A stretch of 64,000 bases of DNA from Grimontia sedimenti (GTDB lineage Bacteria; Pseudomonadota; Gammaproteobacteria; Enterobacterales; Vibrionaceae). Positions 8,379 through 17,783 of the stretch are shown here, piece after piece. The first letter of the stretch is position 1; the number at the start of each line of letters is the position of its first letter. The stretch is taken from assembly GCF_011045095.1 (NCBI RefSeq), contig NZ_JAALDL010000015.1:62001-126000 (forward strand), in the 5' to 3' direction. A model generated the notes under the pieces. That model worked only from the letters and a program-made list of their open reading frames with translations. It had not been told where the DNA came from and searched no databases. Both the position numbers and the translations under genes were made by a program.

Positions 8379-9477
8379 TTACAAACCAGATTTCAGGCTG
8401 GCTTCAATAAACTTGTCGAGATCACCGTCAAGCACCGCTTGGGTGTTGCGGTTTTCGATACCGGTACGCAGGTCTTTAATGCGTGAGTCATCCAGAACGT
8501 AAGAGCGGATCTGGCTGCCCCAACCGATGTCAGACTTCGCTGCTTCGTTCGCCTGTTTCTCTGCGTTCTGCTTTTGCAGTTCCAGTTCAAACAGTTTTGC
8601 GCGAAGCTGCTTCATCGCCTGATCTTTGTTCTTGTGCTGGCTTCGGTCATTCTGGCACTGCACCACGGTGTTGGTTGGTACGTGTGTAATACGTACCGCT
8701 GATTCGGTGGTGTTAACGTGCTGACCGCCGGCGCCTGACGCACGGTATACGTCGATACGCAGATCAGACGGGTTGATATCGATGTCGATATTTTCGTCCA
8801 CTTCGGGGTAGATAAACGCAGAAGAGAACGAGGTGTGACGACGACCGCCTGAATCGAACGGAGACTTACGAACCAGACGGTGAACACCAGTTTCGGTGCG
8901 CAGCCAGCCGTAAGCGTATTCGCCGCTGATACGAACGGTTGCTGATTTCAATCCAGCCACATCACCTTCAGACACTTCAATCACTTCGGTCTTGAAGCCT
9001 TTTGCGTCAGCCCAACGCAGGTACATGCGCAGCATCATGGATGTCCAGTCTTGCGCTTCAGTACCGCCTGAACCTGCTTGCAGGTCGATATAACAATCAG
9101 AACCGTCATGATCGCCAGAGAACATGCGGCGGAATTCCAGCTTCGACAGCTTCTCTTCCAAATCGCTTAACTCTGGCTCGATTTCATCGAACGTATCCTG
9201 ATCGTTTTCTTCTACTGCCAGTTCCAGTAGTTCGGTGATGTACTCGCCGCCCTGATCAAGCTGGTCGATAGTTTCTACTACCGCTTCCAGCGACGCGCGT
9301 TCACGACCCAGCGCTTGGGCACGCTCAGGTTCGTTCCACACATCAGGTTGTTCGAGTTCGGCATTAACTTCTTCTAGACGCTCTTTCTTGGCGTCATAGT
9401 CAAAGATACCCCCTAAGGACATTTGCACGCTCGCCAATGTCCGCTAGGCGGTTTTTGATTGGATTGATTTCAAACAT
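8379..9477 (-). CDS. prfB: Peptide chain release factor 2, with programmed +1 frameshift
   Basis: RF2 reads UGA and UAA and triggers peptide release on the ribosome. The true gene begins at ATG 9477 ([11 protein letters not shown]), runs 25 codons to an in-frame TGA at 9402-9400 and continues in the +1 frame from GAC at 9401, giving 365 residues as in E. coli. The shift site AGGGGG-TAT-CTT-TGA-C matches the E. coli autoregulatory site, with an internal Shine-Dalgarno-like AGGGGG just before CTT-TGA. Low RF2 favours frameshifting and so restores RF2. The tripeptide anticodon SPF (in RKSPFDSGG) and the catalytic GGQ ([12 protein letters not shown]) are present. It is the fourth gene of the xerD-dsbC-recJ-prfB-lysS series. 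Confidence 0.97.
9399..9414 (-). promoter_or_regulatory. Programmed +1 frameshift site of prfB
   Basis: On the coding strand the site is AGGGGGTATCTTTGAC: Shine-Dalgarno-like AGGGGG, slippery CTT and the in-frame stop TGA (9402-9400). One base (T at 9402) is skipped to continue translation. Confidence 0.95.
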
Positions 9478-9711
9478 GGTCACTTTTCTATGTTCGGAAT
9501 GAGTTTTAACCGCCGAATTCTACAGAATTGCGGACGGAATATACAGAGTGTGATGGGGATCAAAGGAGAAATTTTCGGAGAAAAATGAGAGAAAAGGCTA
9601 AAGGCCCTGGGACCTAGGTCCGACAGTATTTGAACTGTTTGGCCTAACCTAAAGCTCCAGCTCCTCCTAGGACCTTCTTTTCCTTGGCCCCCAGGACCTG
9701 CTCTTCCTTAC
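9478..9711. repeat. recJ-prfB spacer with short palindromic CCTAGGACCT-type repeats
   Basis: The spacer of 234 bases carries a perfect 12-bp palindrome GGACCTAGGTCC (9610-9621), a small hairpin ACAGT/ACTGT (9623-9638) and two direct copies of CC(T/C)AGGACCT (9666-9675 and 9690-9699) which can pair with the AGGTCC of the palindrome. In E. coli the two genes are nearly adjacent. It looks like a degenerate intergenic repeat or an RNA processing element. Confidence 0.5.
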
Positions 9712-11439
9712 CTAAACCGCCGCCATATGCTCAACCATCAACTGCACCGTGCGGTTGCCACGGAACTCGTTCACATCGAGACGATAGGCGACCTCGACCA
9801 TTTGAACAGAAGGATCTGGCCAGCGGCGTAAGTCAATATTGAAGGCAATGGCATCTACCATTTGTCCCCCCATGACAGGTTCCAGCATCATTTTCAGGTG
9901 TTTTCCGCCCACCAGCTTTTGATGCAGCAGCCTGAACTTGCCATCAAACAAAGGTTCAGGGAAGCCTTGCCCCCAAGGACCACCAGAACGCAGCGTTTCA
10001 GCCACATCCAGATTGATCTCGTTGGAAAGAAGCTCCCCGTCAGAAAGCAGCACACCTTTCAGCTCTTCTTCGCTGATGGTGTTTTTTACCGCTTCGTCGA
10101 ACAGCTTCGAGAAACGTTCAAAGTCCGCTTCCGCGATGGTAAGACCCGCTGCCATGGCATGACCGCCAAACTTTTTAATCAGGCCCGGGTTTTGCGTATC
10201 AATCACATCCAGGGTGTCACGCATATGCAGTCCCTGAATAGAACGTGCTGAGCCTTTAATGGTGCCTTCACCGCCATCAGCGAAAGCAATCACAGGGCGG
10301 TGGAATTTGTCTTTAATGCGTGAGGCGAGGATACCAATCACGCCCTGATGCCATTCACGCTGGAACAGTGCAAGCCCACAAGGCAGGCTGCTGCCTTCAC
10401 CAAATTGAAGACGCTCACAAATCGCCATCGCCTCTTCTTTCATGCCCTGCTCGATTTCCTTACGGCTTTGGTTCAGGGCATCCAGCTCGCTTGCCATCTG
10501 GCGAGCCGCTTGAAGGTTTTGACACAGTAAAAGCTCAATACCAAATGACATATCATCCAAGCGGCCTGCCGCATTGATGCGTGGCCCCAAAGCAAATCCG
10601 AAGTCACTCGCCACCAGCGTTGTCATATTGCGGTTCGCCACTTCAATCAAGGCCTGAATACCCGGGCGGCATTTCCCCGCGCGGATTCGCATCAAACCCT
10701 GATGCACCAAAATGCGGTTGTTGGTATCCAGCGATACCACATCGGCCACTGTACCCAATGCAACCAAGTCCAACAGTTCCGCCAAGTTCGGTTCAGCGAT
10801 ACCACGCTGGGCAAACCAGCCGTTGTCACGCAGATGAGCGCGCAGTGCCAACATCAGATAGAACGCCACGCCGACGCCTGCAAGCGATTTGGACGGAAAG
10901 CCACACTCGTTGAGGTTCGGGTTCACCATGGCATCAGCATCCGGCAGCACTTCGCCCGGTAAGTGGTGGTCGGTCACGACGACTTGAATATCGCGGGCTT
11001 TGGCTGCCGCAACCCCTTCAATCGAGGACACGCCGTTATCGACGGTCATGATAAGCTCCGCGCCTTTGGCCGCTGCTTGCTCTACCACGTCTGGGCTCAA
11101 GCCATAGCCATCGTCAAAACGGTTCGGCACCAGGTAATCGACGTTGGTGCAGCCCATCATGCGAAATGCTGTCACTGAGAGCGCCGAGCTGGTTGCGCCA
11201 TCGGCATCAAAGTCGCCCACCACGATAATGCGTCGCCCTTCTGCCATTGCAGCTGCCAGCAGTTCTACGGCGCGTTCAATGCCATGAAGTTCGTTGTAAT
11301 TCAGCAGCCCGCGAGCGCTTCGCTCCAGTTCACCTTCAGAGGTGATACCGCGGTTAGCGTAAATACGCTGGAGTAATGGCGGAATTGAAGCAGGAAAAGC
11401 AGCATCCTGTGCCGCGTGACGACGTTTTATTTCAATCAT
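9712..11439 (-). CDS. recJ: Single-stranded-DNA-specific exonuclease RecJ
   Basis: RecJ degrades single-stranded DNA 5' to 3' and works in RecF-pathway recombination, mismatch repair and base excision repair. The 575-residue product matches E. coli (577). DHH-phosphoesterase motifs are intact: GDFDADG at 75-81, a conserved aspartate in TVDNG (134), and the signature TDHH at 156-159. A glycine-rich DHHA1 motif, GGHAMAAGLTI, lies further on, followed by the C-terminal OB fold. It is preceded by dsbC at about 165 bases, with a weak hairpin between them, and followed by prfB. Nothing is missing. Confidence 0.97.
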   Translation of the reverse strand: MIEIKRRHAAQDAAFPASIPPLLQRIYANRGITSEGELERSARGLLNYNELHGIERAVELLAAAMAEGRRIIVVGDFDADGATSSALSVTAFRMMGCTNVDYLVPNRFDDGYGLSPDVVEQAAAKGAELIMTVDNGVSSIEGVAAAKARDIQVVVTDHHLPGEVLPDADAMVNPNLNECGFPSKSLAGVGVAFYLMLALRAHLRDNGWFAQRGIAEPNLAELLDLVALGTVADVVSLDTNNRILVHQGLMRIRAGKCRPGIQALIEVANRNMTTLVASDFGFALGPRINAAGRLDDMSFGIELLLCQNLQAARQMASELDALNQSRKEIEQGMKEEAMAICERLQFGEGSSLPCGLALFQREWHQGVIGILASRIKDKFHRPVIAFADGGEGTIKGSARSIQGLHMRDTLDVIDTQNPGLIKKFGGHAMAAGLTIAEADFERFSKLFDEAVKNTISEEELKGVLLSDGELLSNEINLDVAETLRSGGPWGQGFPEPLFDGKFRLLHQKLVGGKHLKMMLEPVMGGQMVDAIAFNIDLRRWPDPSVQMVEVAYRLDVNEFRGNRTVQLMVEHMAAV

Positions 11440-11561
11440 GGAATGAACCTGTGCCCGGCGGCGTTACCACCAAGTTGATGAATGCGGATTGAGGAGACAT
11501 TGTAACGGGTGACGGAGAAAGAAAAAGCCCGAGGTCTGTTTTCGGTGAGCCACAAACGTAA

Positions 11562-11587
11562 AAGGCGCCGACTCTCGCCAGCGCCTT
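11562..11587 (-). terminator. Weak hairpin between dsbC and recJ
   Basis: AAGGCGC / GCGCCTT with a 12-base loop, followed on the coding strand by a short TTTTA run. It may partly terminate dsbC transcripts or act as an attenuator within the cluster. Confidence 0.5.
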
Positions 11588-11604
11588 GGGTATCTAAGCA
11601 GGGA

Positions 11605-12342
11605 TTAGCTTTCTTTTTGCTTCAGCACTTGCAGCAACTGAGGCGCAGGCAGATAACCTGAAAGCATGGTACCGTCTTCCAACATGATCGCCGGTGTGCC
11701 AGTCACTCCCATTGCACTTCCTAGTGCCATATGGCGGCGGATAAGATCGGTACACTCTTTGGTCTCTTCGTCGAAGTTACGCGCTTTCGCCAGGTTCATA
11801 GCATTGGCTTTGTCATCTGCACACCAAATCGCGCTCATCTGGCCGATATTCGGTGAACGCTCACCCGAGCGAGGGAAAGCCAGGTAACGAATGGTAATCC
11901 CCAGATCATTGTATTCCTGCATTTCACGGTGCAGCTTCATGCAGTACCCACAGGTGGTATCCGTGTACACATTCACCACGTATTTCTCGTCTTTCGCCGG
12001 ATAGACGATCAACTCTTTCTCTACACCTGCCTCATCGAACAGCTTCTTGTTGCGTTTGGCCTGAGTGATTTCAGTCAGGTTGATAGATTCCGTCGGTGTA
12101 GTGTGGAAAAGCTGGCCGTAGATAAAGTAAGAACCGTCTTTATTGGCATAAACTACACCGCCATTGGTCACGACTTCGTACAGACCTTCAACCGGTGCTT
12201 TTTCAATGCTTTCAACATTCAGGCGGTATTTTGTCAGTACATCAGCAATCGCCGCTTTATCTGCGCCTTCCGCAGCTTGTACGCCGAATGACAACATGGC
12301 AGAAGCAATCAAAGCACGCGCCATCAGTTGTTTTAAATTCAT
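11605..12342 (-). CDS. dsbC: Thiol:disulfide interchange protein DsbC
   Basis: DsbC is the periplasmic disulfide isomerase that corrects wrong disulfides; it dimerises through its N-terminal domain and is kept reduced by DsbD. I place the start at ATG 12342, which has an AGGAT Shine-Dalgarno and begins a proper signal peptide (MNLKQLMARALIASAMLSF, cleavage near VQA-AE). The longer frame from 12384 would spoil that signal. The mature protein has the DsbC/G N-terminal domain and a thioredoxin fold with the active site CGYC (C131 and C134 from this start). The cis-proline loop is seen in GVTGTPAIML. It sits between xerD and recJ, as in E. coli. Confidence 0.95.
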   Translation of the reverse strand: MNLKQLMARALIASAMLSFGVQAAEGADKAAIADVLTKYRLNVESIEKAPVEGLYEVVTNGGVVYANKDGSYFIYGQLFHTTPTESINLTEITQAKRNKKLFDEAGVEKELIVYPAKDEKYVVNVYTDTTCGYCMKLHREMQEYNDLGITIRYLAFPRSGERSPNIGQMSAIWCADDKANAMNLAKARNFDEETKECTDLIRRHMALGSAMGVTGTPAIMLEDGTMLSGYLPAPQLLQVLKQKES

Positions 12343-12449
12343 AGTGTTCAGATCCTGAAAATGGGTTTGCGGGCAAACTGTCACTCACTCAGACCGGACA
12401 GAAACGAAAAAAATCCCAAGTGAGGTAAAAAAACGCCCGTTCGGCTGCA

Positions 12450-13346
12450 TTATGCCCGAGGATGGTGCTCCTGATGCAACTGTTTTAGTCGCTCAGTCGC
12501 GACGTGAGTATAAATTTGTGTGGTCGACAGGTCACTGTGCCCCAACAACATTTGCACGACACGTAAATCTGCACCGTGGTTCAGCAGGTGCGTTGCAAAA
12601 GCATGGCGCAAAACGTGTGGCGAAAGCATGTCACCATCAATGCCTGCGAGCGCCGCATAAAACTTGATACGGTGCCAGAACGTCTGACGGGTCATCATGC
12701 GGGCGCGGCGGCTAGGGAAAAACACATCCGAGCTTTGTTCACCAAGCAATGCCGGGCGACTGTGCGCCATATATCGCTCCAGCCAGTCGATTGCTGCCTC
12801 TCCCATCGGCACCAGACGCTCTTTGCCCCCTTTACCAATAACACGCACCACGCCCTGACGCAGGCTTACGTTTTCAGTGGTCAGGCTGATAAGTTCAGTC
12901 ACGCGAAGGCCTGTCGCATACAGCAGCTCCATCATGGCTTTATCGCGAAGCTCGAGAGTGTCTTCCACATCGGGCGCATCAAGTAGCGCTTCTACCTGCT
13001 CTTCCGACAAATCTTTTGGCAGACGCTTAGGCAATTTGGGGCTGATCAATGTGGCCGTTGGGTCGTCTTCACGCTGCTTTTCGCGGTAAAGGTATTGGAA
13101 AAGACGACGCATCGCAGAGAGCATACGGGCGCGGCTGCTTTGCTTGTAATCCTGATCGAATAACCAATGCTGGTAATCCTGCAGTTTGGACGATGACACT
13201 TTCACCAGAGCCACGCTGTCATTATCCAGCCACTGGCAAAGTTTGGTCAGATCGTTTCGGTAAGAGGCTAGGGTATTCTCAGATAAACCCCGCTCCATCC
13301 ACATTGCATCCAAAAACTGCTCTACCAATGCCGCGTTTTGTTCCAC
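12450..13346 (-). CDS. xerD: Tyrosine recombinase XerD
   Basis: XerD acts with XerC at dif, under FtsK control, to resolve chromosome dimers. The 298-residue product has the same length as E. coli XerD, and all catalytic residues fall at the E. coli positions: R148 (TGLRVTEL), K172, H244 and R247 (HVLRHAF), H270 (LLGHSD) and the nucleophile Y279. The N-terminal SAM-like core-binding domain spans about 1-105. The start is GTG at 13346 with a weak AAGTGAG Shine-Dalgarno; no better candidate exists. It heads the xerD-dsbC-recJ-prfB-lysS cluster and is divergent from fldB, exactly as in enterics. Confidence 0.97.
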   Translation of the reverse strand: MEQNAALVEQFLDAMWMERGLSENTLASYRNDLTKLCQWLDNDSVALVKVSSSKLQDYQHWLFDQDYKQSSRARMLSAMRRLFQYLYREKQREDDPTATLISPKLPKRLPKDLSEEQVEALLDAPDVEDTLELRDKAMMELLYATGLRVTELISLTTENVSLRQGVVRVIGKGGKERLVPMGEAAIDWLERYMAHSRPALLGEQSSDVFFPSRRARMMTRQTFWHRIKFYAALAGIDGDMLSPHVLRHAFATHLLNHGADLRVVQMLLGHSDLSTTQIYTHVATERLKQLHQEHHPRA

Positions 13347-13454
13347 GATTCACTCACTTAAGTTCAATTGTTGCTTCTCTCAAACTACCTCACCCCCGTA
13401 TGAATGCAAGGTTTACCCTGATTAAGCAAAACGATTGCAGCAAAATGCGCCAAA

Positions 13455-13494
13455 TCCTCGTGGTTTACGGGGTGGAGATACAAGGCCACGAGGA
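13455..13494. promoter_or_regulatory. Hairpin in the xerD-fldB divergent region
   Basis: TCCTCGTGG (13455-13463) and CCACGAGGA (13486-13494) form a perfect 9-bp stem with a 22-base loop, ending about 35 bases before the fldB start. No T-run follows, so it is more likely an operator or leader structure than a terminator. Confidence 0.4.
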
Positions 13495-13529
13495 GTAGAA
13501 TCCCCTCGACGCAACAGCAGGAAAAGCAC

Positions 13530-14048
13530 ATGAAAATAGGTTTGTTTTACGGCTCCACCACCTGTTACACCGAAATGGCGGCAGAGAAAATCCGCGATAT
13601 CCTGGGTGACGATTTGGTGGATATTCACAACATCAAAGAAACGCCGGTTGACCAAATGAATCAGTACGATTTGCTGTTGCTGGGCATTTCCACTTGGGAC
13701 TTCGGCGAGTTGCAGGAAGACTGGGAAGCGGTGTGGTCACAACTTAATGGCCTGAACCTGCAAAGTAAAGTCGCAGCCCTTTTCGGTCTTGGGGATCAAG
13801 AAGGGTATGCCGAATGGTACCTTGATGCCATGGGCATGCTACATGATGAGCTGTTGCCAACTGGCCTGAAATTTATCGGCTACTGGCCAAATGAAGGTTA
13901 TACCTTTGAAGCCTCAAAAGCGCTGACCGAAGACGGTAAACAGTTTGTCGGTCTGGCACTGGACGAAGACAGCCAATACGAACTGAGTGATGAGCGCATC
14001 GCCACCTGGTGCGAGCAGGTGTTGGTTGAGTTTCAGGAAACGCTCTAG
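13530..14048 (+). CDS. fldB: Flavodoxin FldB
   Basis: A 172-residue long-chain flavodoxin, an FMN electron carrier reduced by flavodoxin reductase. The FMN phosphate loop is visible at the N-terminus ([10 protein letters not shown]), followed by [17 protein letters not shown], where the tryptophan stacks on the isoalloxazine ring, and [13 protein letters not shown], the third FMN loop. The signature placement and length match E. coli FldB rather than FldA, and the divergent xerD neighbour is the E. coli fldB context. AGGAAAAG precedes the ATG. In E. coli fldB belongs to the SoxRS response; I see no clear soxbox here. Confidence 0.94.
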   Translation: MKIGLFYGSTTCYTEMAAEKIRDILGDDLVDIHNIKETPVDQMNQYDLLLLGISTWDFGELQEDWEAVWSQLNGLNLQSKVAALFGLGDQEGYAEWYLDAMGMLHDELLPTGLKFIGYWPNEGYTFEASKALTEDGKQFVGLALDEDSQYELSDERIATWCEQVLVEFQETL

Positions 14049-14076
14049 CCTCAGTTCCTCAGCCGGCTTTCAGACA

Positions 14077-14106
14077 TAAAAAAACCACCGCATCCGGTGG
14101 TTTTTT
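14077..14106. terminator. Bidirectional terminator between fldB and brnQ
   Basis: CCACCG / CGGTGG with a CATC loop, an A-run before and six T after. It serves both convergent genes. Confidence 0.88.
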
Positions 14107-14125
14107 GTATTCCAATAACCTTGCT

Positions 14126-15430
14126 TTACGCGTGTGACGTTTCGTCTTTACGCTTACCCGCAAAGCTTACTGCAACCAGCGCAATTGCCGTTGGCAGCAG
14201 CCATGCCATGCCATAGTTAAACAGTGGCAGCACTTTCAGCGCAGACACATCAACGCCCGCGACTTTCGCTGCATCCAACAGTGCGAACACCAAAGACACA
14301 CCCAGTACCACACGGTATGCCAGTTGTGGGTTAGGCATAAAGCGGCGCAGGAACGTCAGAGCAATCAGCGCAATCGCAACTGGGTACAATGCAAACAGGA
14401 CAGGAACAGAAATGGCGATCAACTGGTTCAGGCCTACGTTCGCGACCACTGCACAAGCAATAGACAGGATAACCACCCATTGACGGTAAGTGATCTTGGT
14501 CAGGGTGCTGAAGTAGTCAGAACACGCTGAAACCAGACCAATAACCGTCGTCAGACACGCGAGTACAATGATGGTCGACAGAATGATTTGACCAGCAGGG
14601 CCAAACAGCGCCAACACGTAAGCTGACAGAATGGCACCACCGTTTGCCGCGCCCGGTGCCACACCCGTCGCTGTCGCGCCCAGATAGAACAGAGAAACGT
14701 AAACAAATGCCAGACCCGCGGCCGCAATCACACCTGCATAAATCAGGTACTGACAGGTTTTCGCCTGATCCGTCACGCCTTTCTTGCGGATAACATCAAC
14801 AATCAACATACCGAACATCAGTGCGGCGAAGGTATCCATGGTGTTGTAACCTTCAAGGAAACCTGTTGTGAACGCCTGATCCACATACGCACCCTGCGCT
14901 GCCACAATATCGCCTTGTGGGTTCACCACAACCGCAATCGCCAGAACTGCCAGTGCCGCAAACAACGCAGGCGTCAGCAGCTTACCAATAGTGTCGATAA
15001 GCTTGCCCTGAGACAGGGAGAAGAACATCGCGATGGCAAAGAACACCACAGAGAAAAGCGACAATTCGAACTGGCCCGGTGCATTCAGGAAAGGCTTAAA
15101 GCCCATCTCATAGGCCACCAAACCTGCACGTGGCGCTGCAAAAGCAGGACCGATAATGATGAAAATCAGCACCGCCATCAGTGTTGCGACTGACGCTGGC
15201 AGATCGCGGGTCAGACCTTTCCAGCCGCCACCCGCCACGGCAACCGCGACGATACCAATAAGAGGAAGGCCTACAGCAGTGGTCAAAAAGCCCAGCATTG
15301 CAGAAAAGGTGTGTTCACCTGCCAGAAAGCCCGCCAGAGGAGGAAAGATGATATTTCCGGCCCCGAGGAAAAATGCAAAGGTCATAAACCCTAGCGCGAG
15401 TATATCGCTAACCTTTAAACTCTCTTTCAC
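14126..15430 (-). CDS. brnQ: Branched-chain amino acid transport system II carrier protein (BrnQ)
   Basis: BrnQ is a sodium- or proton-coupled inner-membrane carrier for leucine, isoleucine and valine. The 434-residue product is hydrophobic throughout, with about twelve predicted membrane helices. The N-terminal family signature FAFFLGAGNIIFPPLAGFLAG is clear, and family-typical segments such as GYNTMDTFAALMFGM follow. Length fits the family (430-440). The start is GTG at 15430 with an AGGT Shine-Dalgarno eight bases upstream. It is transcribed alone. Substrate preference among the branched-chain amino acids cannot be told from sequence. Confidence 0.95.
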   Translation of the reverse strand: MKESLKVSDILALGFMTFAFFLGAGNIIFPPLAGFLAGEHTFSAMLGFLTTAVGLPLIGIVAVAVAGGGWKGLTRDLPASVATLMAVLIFIIIGPAFAAPRAGLVAYEMGFKPFLNAPGQFELSLFSVVFFAIAMFFSLSQGKLIDTIGKLLTPALFAALAVLAIAVVVNPQGDIVAAQGAYVDQAFTTGFLEGYNTMDTFAALMFGMLIVDVIRKKGVTDQAKTCQYLIYAGVIAAAGLAFVYVSLFYLGATATGVAPGAANGGAILSAYVLALFGPAGQIILSTIIVLACLTTVIGLVSACSDYFSTLTKITYRQWVVILSIACAVVANVGLNQLIAISVPVLFALYPVAIALIALTFLRRFMPNPQLAYRVVLGVSLVFALLDAAKVAGVDVSALKVLPLFNYGMAWLLPTAIALVAVSFAGKRKDETSHA

Positions 15431-15738
15431 TTCGTATTACCTATGTGTGTTTGCTTAATAATTGTGTAATCAACCGGTTAGCCTTTTGGTTATTTTTACT
15501 GTGCAATACCGATTACGCAGAATAATGACGAAGTTTCAGTGCACAGACAATATAACATTAAAAATAGACCATAAATCTATTTTTTAATTTTAAATTGGCA
15601 TTTACAACTAATTATTAGCATTTAGCCGATAGAAGTTAAAGATCTTGACCGCAATAACCCATAACATGATGGCAACATAATTATCTATTTTTTAAGCAAT
15701 TGTCGACAATGGCAACGAGTAGACAACAAGAGGGTACC
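15431..15738. other. brnQ-trmN6 divergent promoter region
   Basis: About 310 AT-rich bases containing promoters for both genes. No ORF, RNA gene or strong hairpin is visible. Confidence 0.5.
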
Positions 15739-16443
15739 GTGAGTAAAGGCTTCAGATTCAAGCAATTTACTGTCGAAGATAAAGGCTGTGGCATGCCAGT
15801 CAGCACAGATGGCGTGCTGCTTGGCGCTTGGGCTGAGGCGGGCGAGTCTGATGAAGTGCTCGATATTGGCACGGGCTCTGGCTTACTGGCACTGATGATG
15901 GCGCAGCGATTTCCCGCAGTAAAAATCACCGCGCTGGATATCGATGAGCACGCCACCAACACCGCGCAATTCAATTCAGAACAATCTGCTTGGGCAGATC
16001 GGATAACTGTGCTGCATCAGGATATTACCGAGTGGGAAAACCCGTTGCAGTTCAATACTATTATCTGCAATCCCCCTTACTTTACTTCCGGCGAGCAAGC
16101 GGGTGATTCTCGGCGAGCCACTGCGCGTCACACCGACACCCTTTCTCACGACACCTTATTAAAAGTGATAAAGACTCGACTTTTACCCAACGGACAGGCG
16201 CATTTGATCTTACCTTCAGTGGAGGCTGATGCCTTGCTGGCGAAAGCCAAAGAGTATGGACTTTATTGCCAACGGCTGTTGAACGTGCAACCAACCGCCA
16301 ACAAACCGGTGAGTCGAAAGTTGATGTCGCTATCGAATCAGGAAGAACATGGTTTAGATGCCAAAACCTTGGTGATCCAGGCGGCGGGAAGCTATACAAA
16401 CGACTTTATTTCGCTCACAAGAGATTTTTACCTCAAGATGTGA
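15739..16443 (+). CDS. trmN6: tRNA1(Val) (adenine(37)-N6)-methyltransferase TrmN6
   Basis: The enzyme (E. coli YfiC) methylates N6 of A37 in tRNA1-Val using S-adenosylmethionine. The SAM-binding motif I is LDIGTGSGLLALM and the amino-methyltransferase catalytic motif is NPPY in IICNPPYFTSGE. I prefer GTG 15739 as start because a strong AAGAGGG lies six bases upstream and the family begins at KGFRFKQF; an ATG at 15709 and a TTG at 15700 are in frame but lack a good Shine-Dalgarno. It is followed 60 bases later by srmB on the same strand, whereas in E. coli these two neighbours are divergent. About 234 residues, normal for the family. Confidence 0.94.
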   Translation: MSKGFRFKQFTVEDKGCGMPVSTDGVLLGAWAEAGESDEVLDIGTGSGLLALMMAQRFPAVKITALDIDEHATNTAQFNSEQSAWADRITVLHQDITEWENPLQFNTIICNPPYFTSGEQAGDSRRATARHTDTLSHDTLLKVIKTRLLPNGQAHLILPSVEADALLAKAKEYGLYCQRLLNVQPTANKPVSRKLMSLSNQEEHGLDAKTLVIQAAGSYTNDFISLTRDFYLKM

Positions 16444-16503
16444 TGATCGTACTTGAATTAGTCTCTATAATTCGCCCCCTAACTTTGAGTGGAGAAACAA
16501 CGC

Positions 16504-17745
16504 GTGCGAACTTTTGCTGAACTAGAACTGGATCCTCAACTGCTACAAGCGCTGGATGACATAAGCTTCGAGCGACCAACAGCGATCCAGGCTGGCGTGA
16601 TCCCTCATGGTATGGATGGCCGTGATATTTTGGCGTCTGCGCCAACGGGAACAGGGAAAACGGCGGCTTTTGTATTGCCATTGCTGCAACACCTTATCGA
16701 CTTCCCTCGTCAGAAGCCGGGTCCTGCACGCGCCCTGATCCTGACTCCAACCCGTGAACTGGCCATTCAGGTTGCTGATCAAGCCCGCGCGTTGGCGAAA
16801 TATACCGATTTAAAGATCATCACCATCACAGGTGGTATCTCGTACCAAGAACACGCTGAGATTCTGGGTAAAACCCAAGACATCGTGGTTGCGACTCCTG
16901 GCCGTCTGATGGAATACATCGAAGCTGAACGCTTTGACTGCCGTGCGATTGAAAGCCTGGTTCTGGACGAAGCTGACCGCATGCTCGACATGGGCTTTGG
17001 CCCTGCCGTTGATAAACTCTCTACCGAATGTCGCTGGCGTAAGCAAAGTATGCTGTTCTCCGCAACGCTGGAAGGTAAAGGCATTGAAGGTTTCAAGAAC
17101 ACCCTGCTGACCGATCCGGTAGAAGTAGAAGCTGAGCCGCCGCGCCGTGAACGCAAGAAGATCACCCAGTGGTACTACCGCTGTGACGACATGGCGCATA
17201 AAAATGCCCTGTTGAAAGCGATTCTGACGGAACAGGCTGAGCGTGCGATCATCTTTGTGAAAACCCGTGAGCGTCTGGCTGCACTGCGTGAATTCCTGAC
17301 CAAAGAGAAAGTGAATTGTGCATGGCTGCAAGGTGAAATGGCTCAGGCAAAGCGTACTTACGCGATCGAGCGTTTCACCACTGGTGAAATTAATGTTCTG
17401 TTAGCAACTGATGTTGCAGCACGTGGTATCGACGTGCCAGACATCGACCACGTCATCAACTTCGACCTGCCACGAAAAGCCGACGTGTACCTGCACCGTA
17501 TCGGTCGTACTGCCCGCGCGGGTAAGAAAGGTAACGCCATTTCTCTGGTAGAAGCGCACGATCAACCCATGATGGATCGTATCTGCCGCTACATGAAAGA
17601 AGACGTGAAAGAACGCTATGTTGATGGCATGAAGCCAAAACATAAGAAACCGGAATTTAAGAAGAAAAAGAAAAAGCTTTCTAACAAAGAAGTAAAAGGA
17701 AAAGCGAAGAAAGCGGCGAAAAAAGCAGCGAAAAAATCCGCATAA
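16504..17745 (+). CDS. srmB: DEAD-box ATP-dependent RNA helicase SrmB
   Basis: SrmB unwinds RNA during early 50S ribosomal subunit assembly. All DEAD-box motifs are present in order: Q motif FERPTAIQ, Walker A APTGTGKT, PTREL, TGG, TPGR, DEAD (LDEADRM), SAT (LFSATLEG), then in domain two ATDVAARGID and HRIGRTARAG. It ends in a lysine-rich tail, with runs of K and A, that probably binds RNA. The linker phrase RERKKITQWYYRCDD is diagnostic for SrmB. I place the start at GTG 16504, with GGAG nine bases upstream; a GTG at 16489 is in frame but lies before that Shine-Dalgarno. A terminator follows at 17784. Confidence 0.96.
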   Translation: MRTFAELELDPQLLQALDDISFERPTAIQAGVIPHGMDGRDILASAPTGTGKTAAFVLPLLQHLIDFPRQKPGPARALILTPTRELAIQVADQARALAKYTDLKIITITGGISYQEHAEILGKTQDIVVATPGRLMEYIEAERFDCRAIESLVLDEADRMLDMGFGPAVDKLSTECRWRKQSMLFSATLEGKGIEGFKNTLLTDPVEVEAEPPRRERKKITQWYYRCDDMAHKNALLKAILTEQAERAIIFVKTRERLAALREFLTKEKVNCAWLQGEMAQAKRTYAIERFTTGEINVLLATDVAARGIDVPDIDHVINFDLPRKADVYLHRIGRTARAGKKGNAISLVEAHDQPMMDRICRYMKEDVKERYVDGMKPKHKKPEFKKKKKKLSNKEVKGKAKKAAKKAAKKSA

Positions 17746-17783
17746 TCAAGCTTTTACTGGATTTTCAATTTAATTAACGTTAG

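Noticed and set aside
9400-9402. In-frame stop early in prfB as a sign of a pseudogene
   Set aside because: It is the known programmed frameshift site, with all its elements intact.
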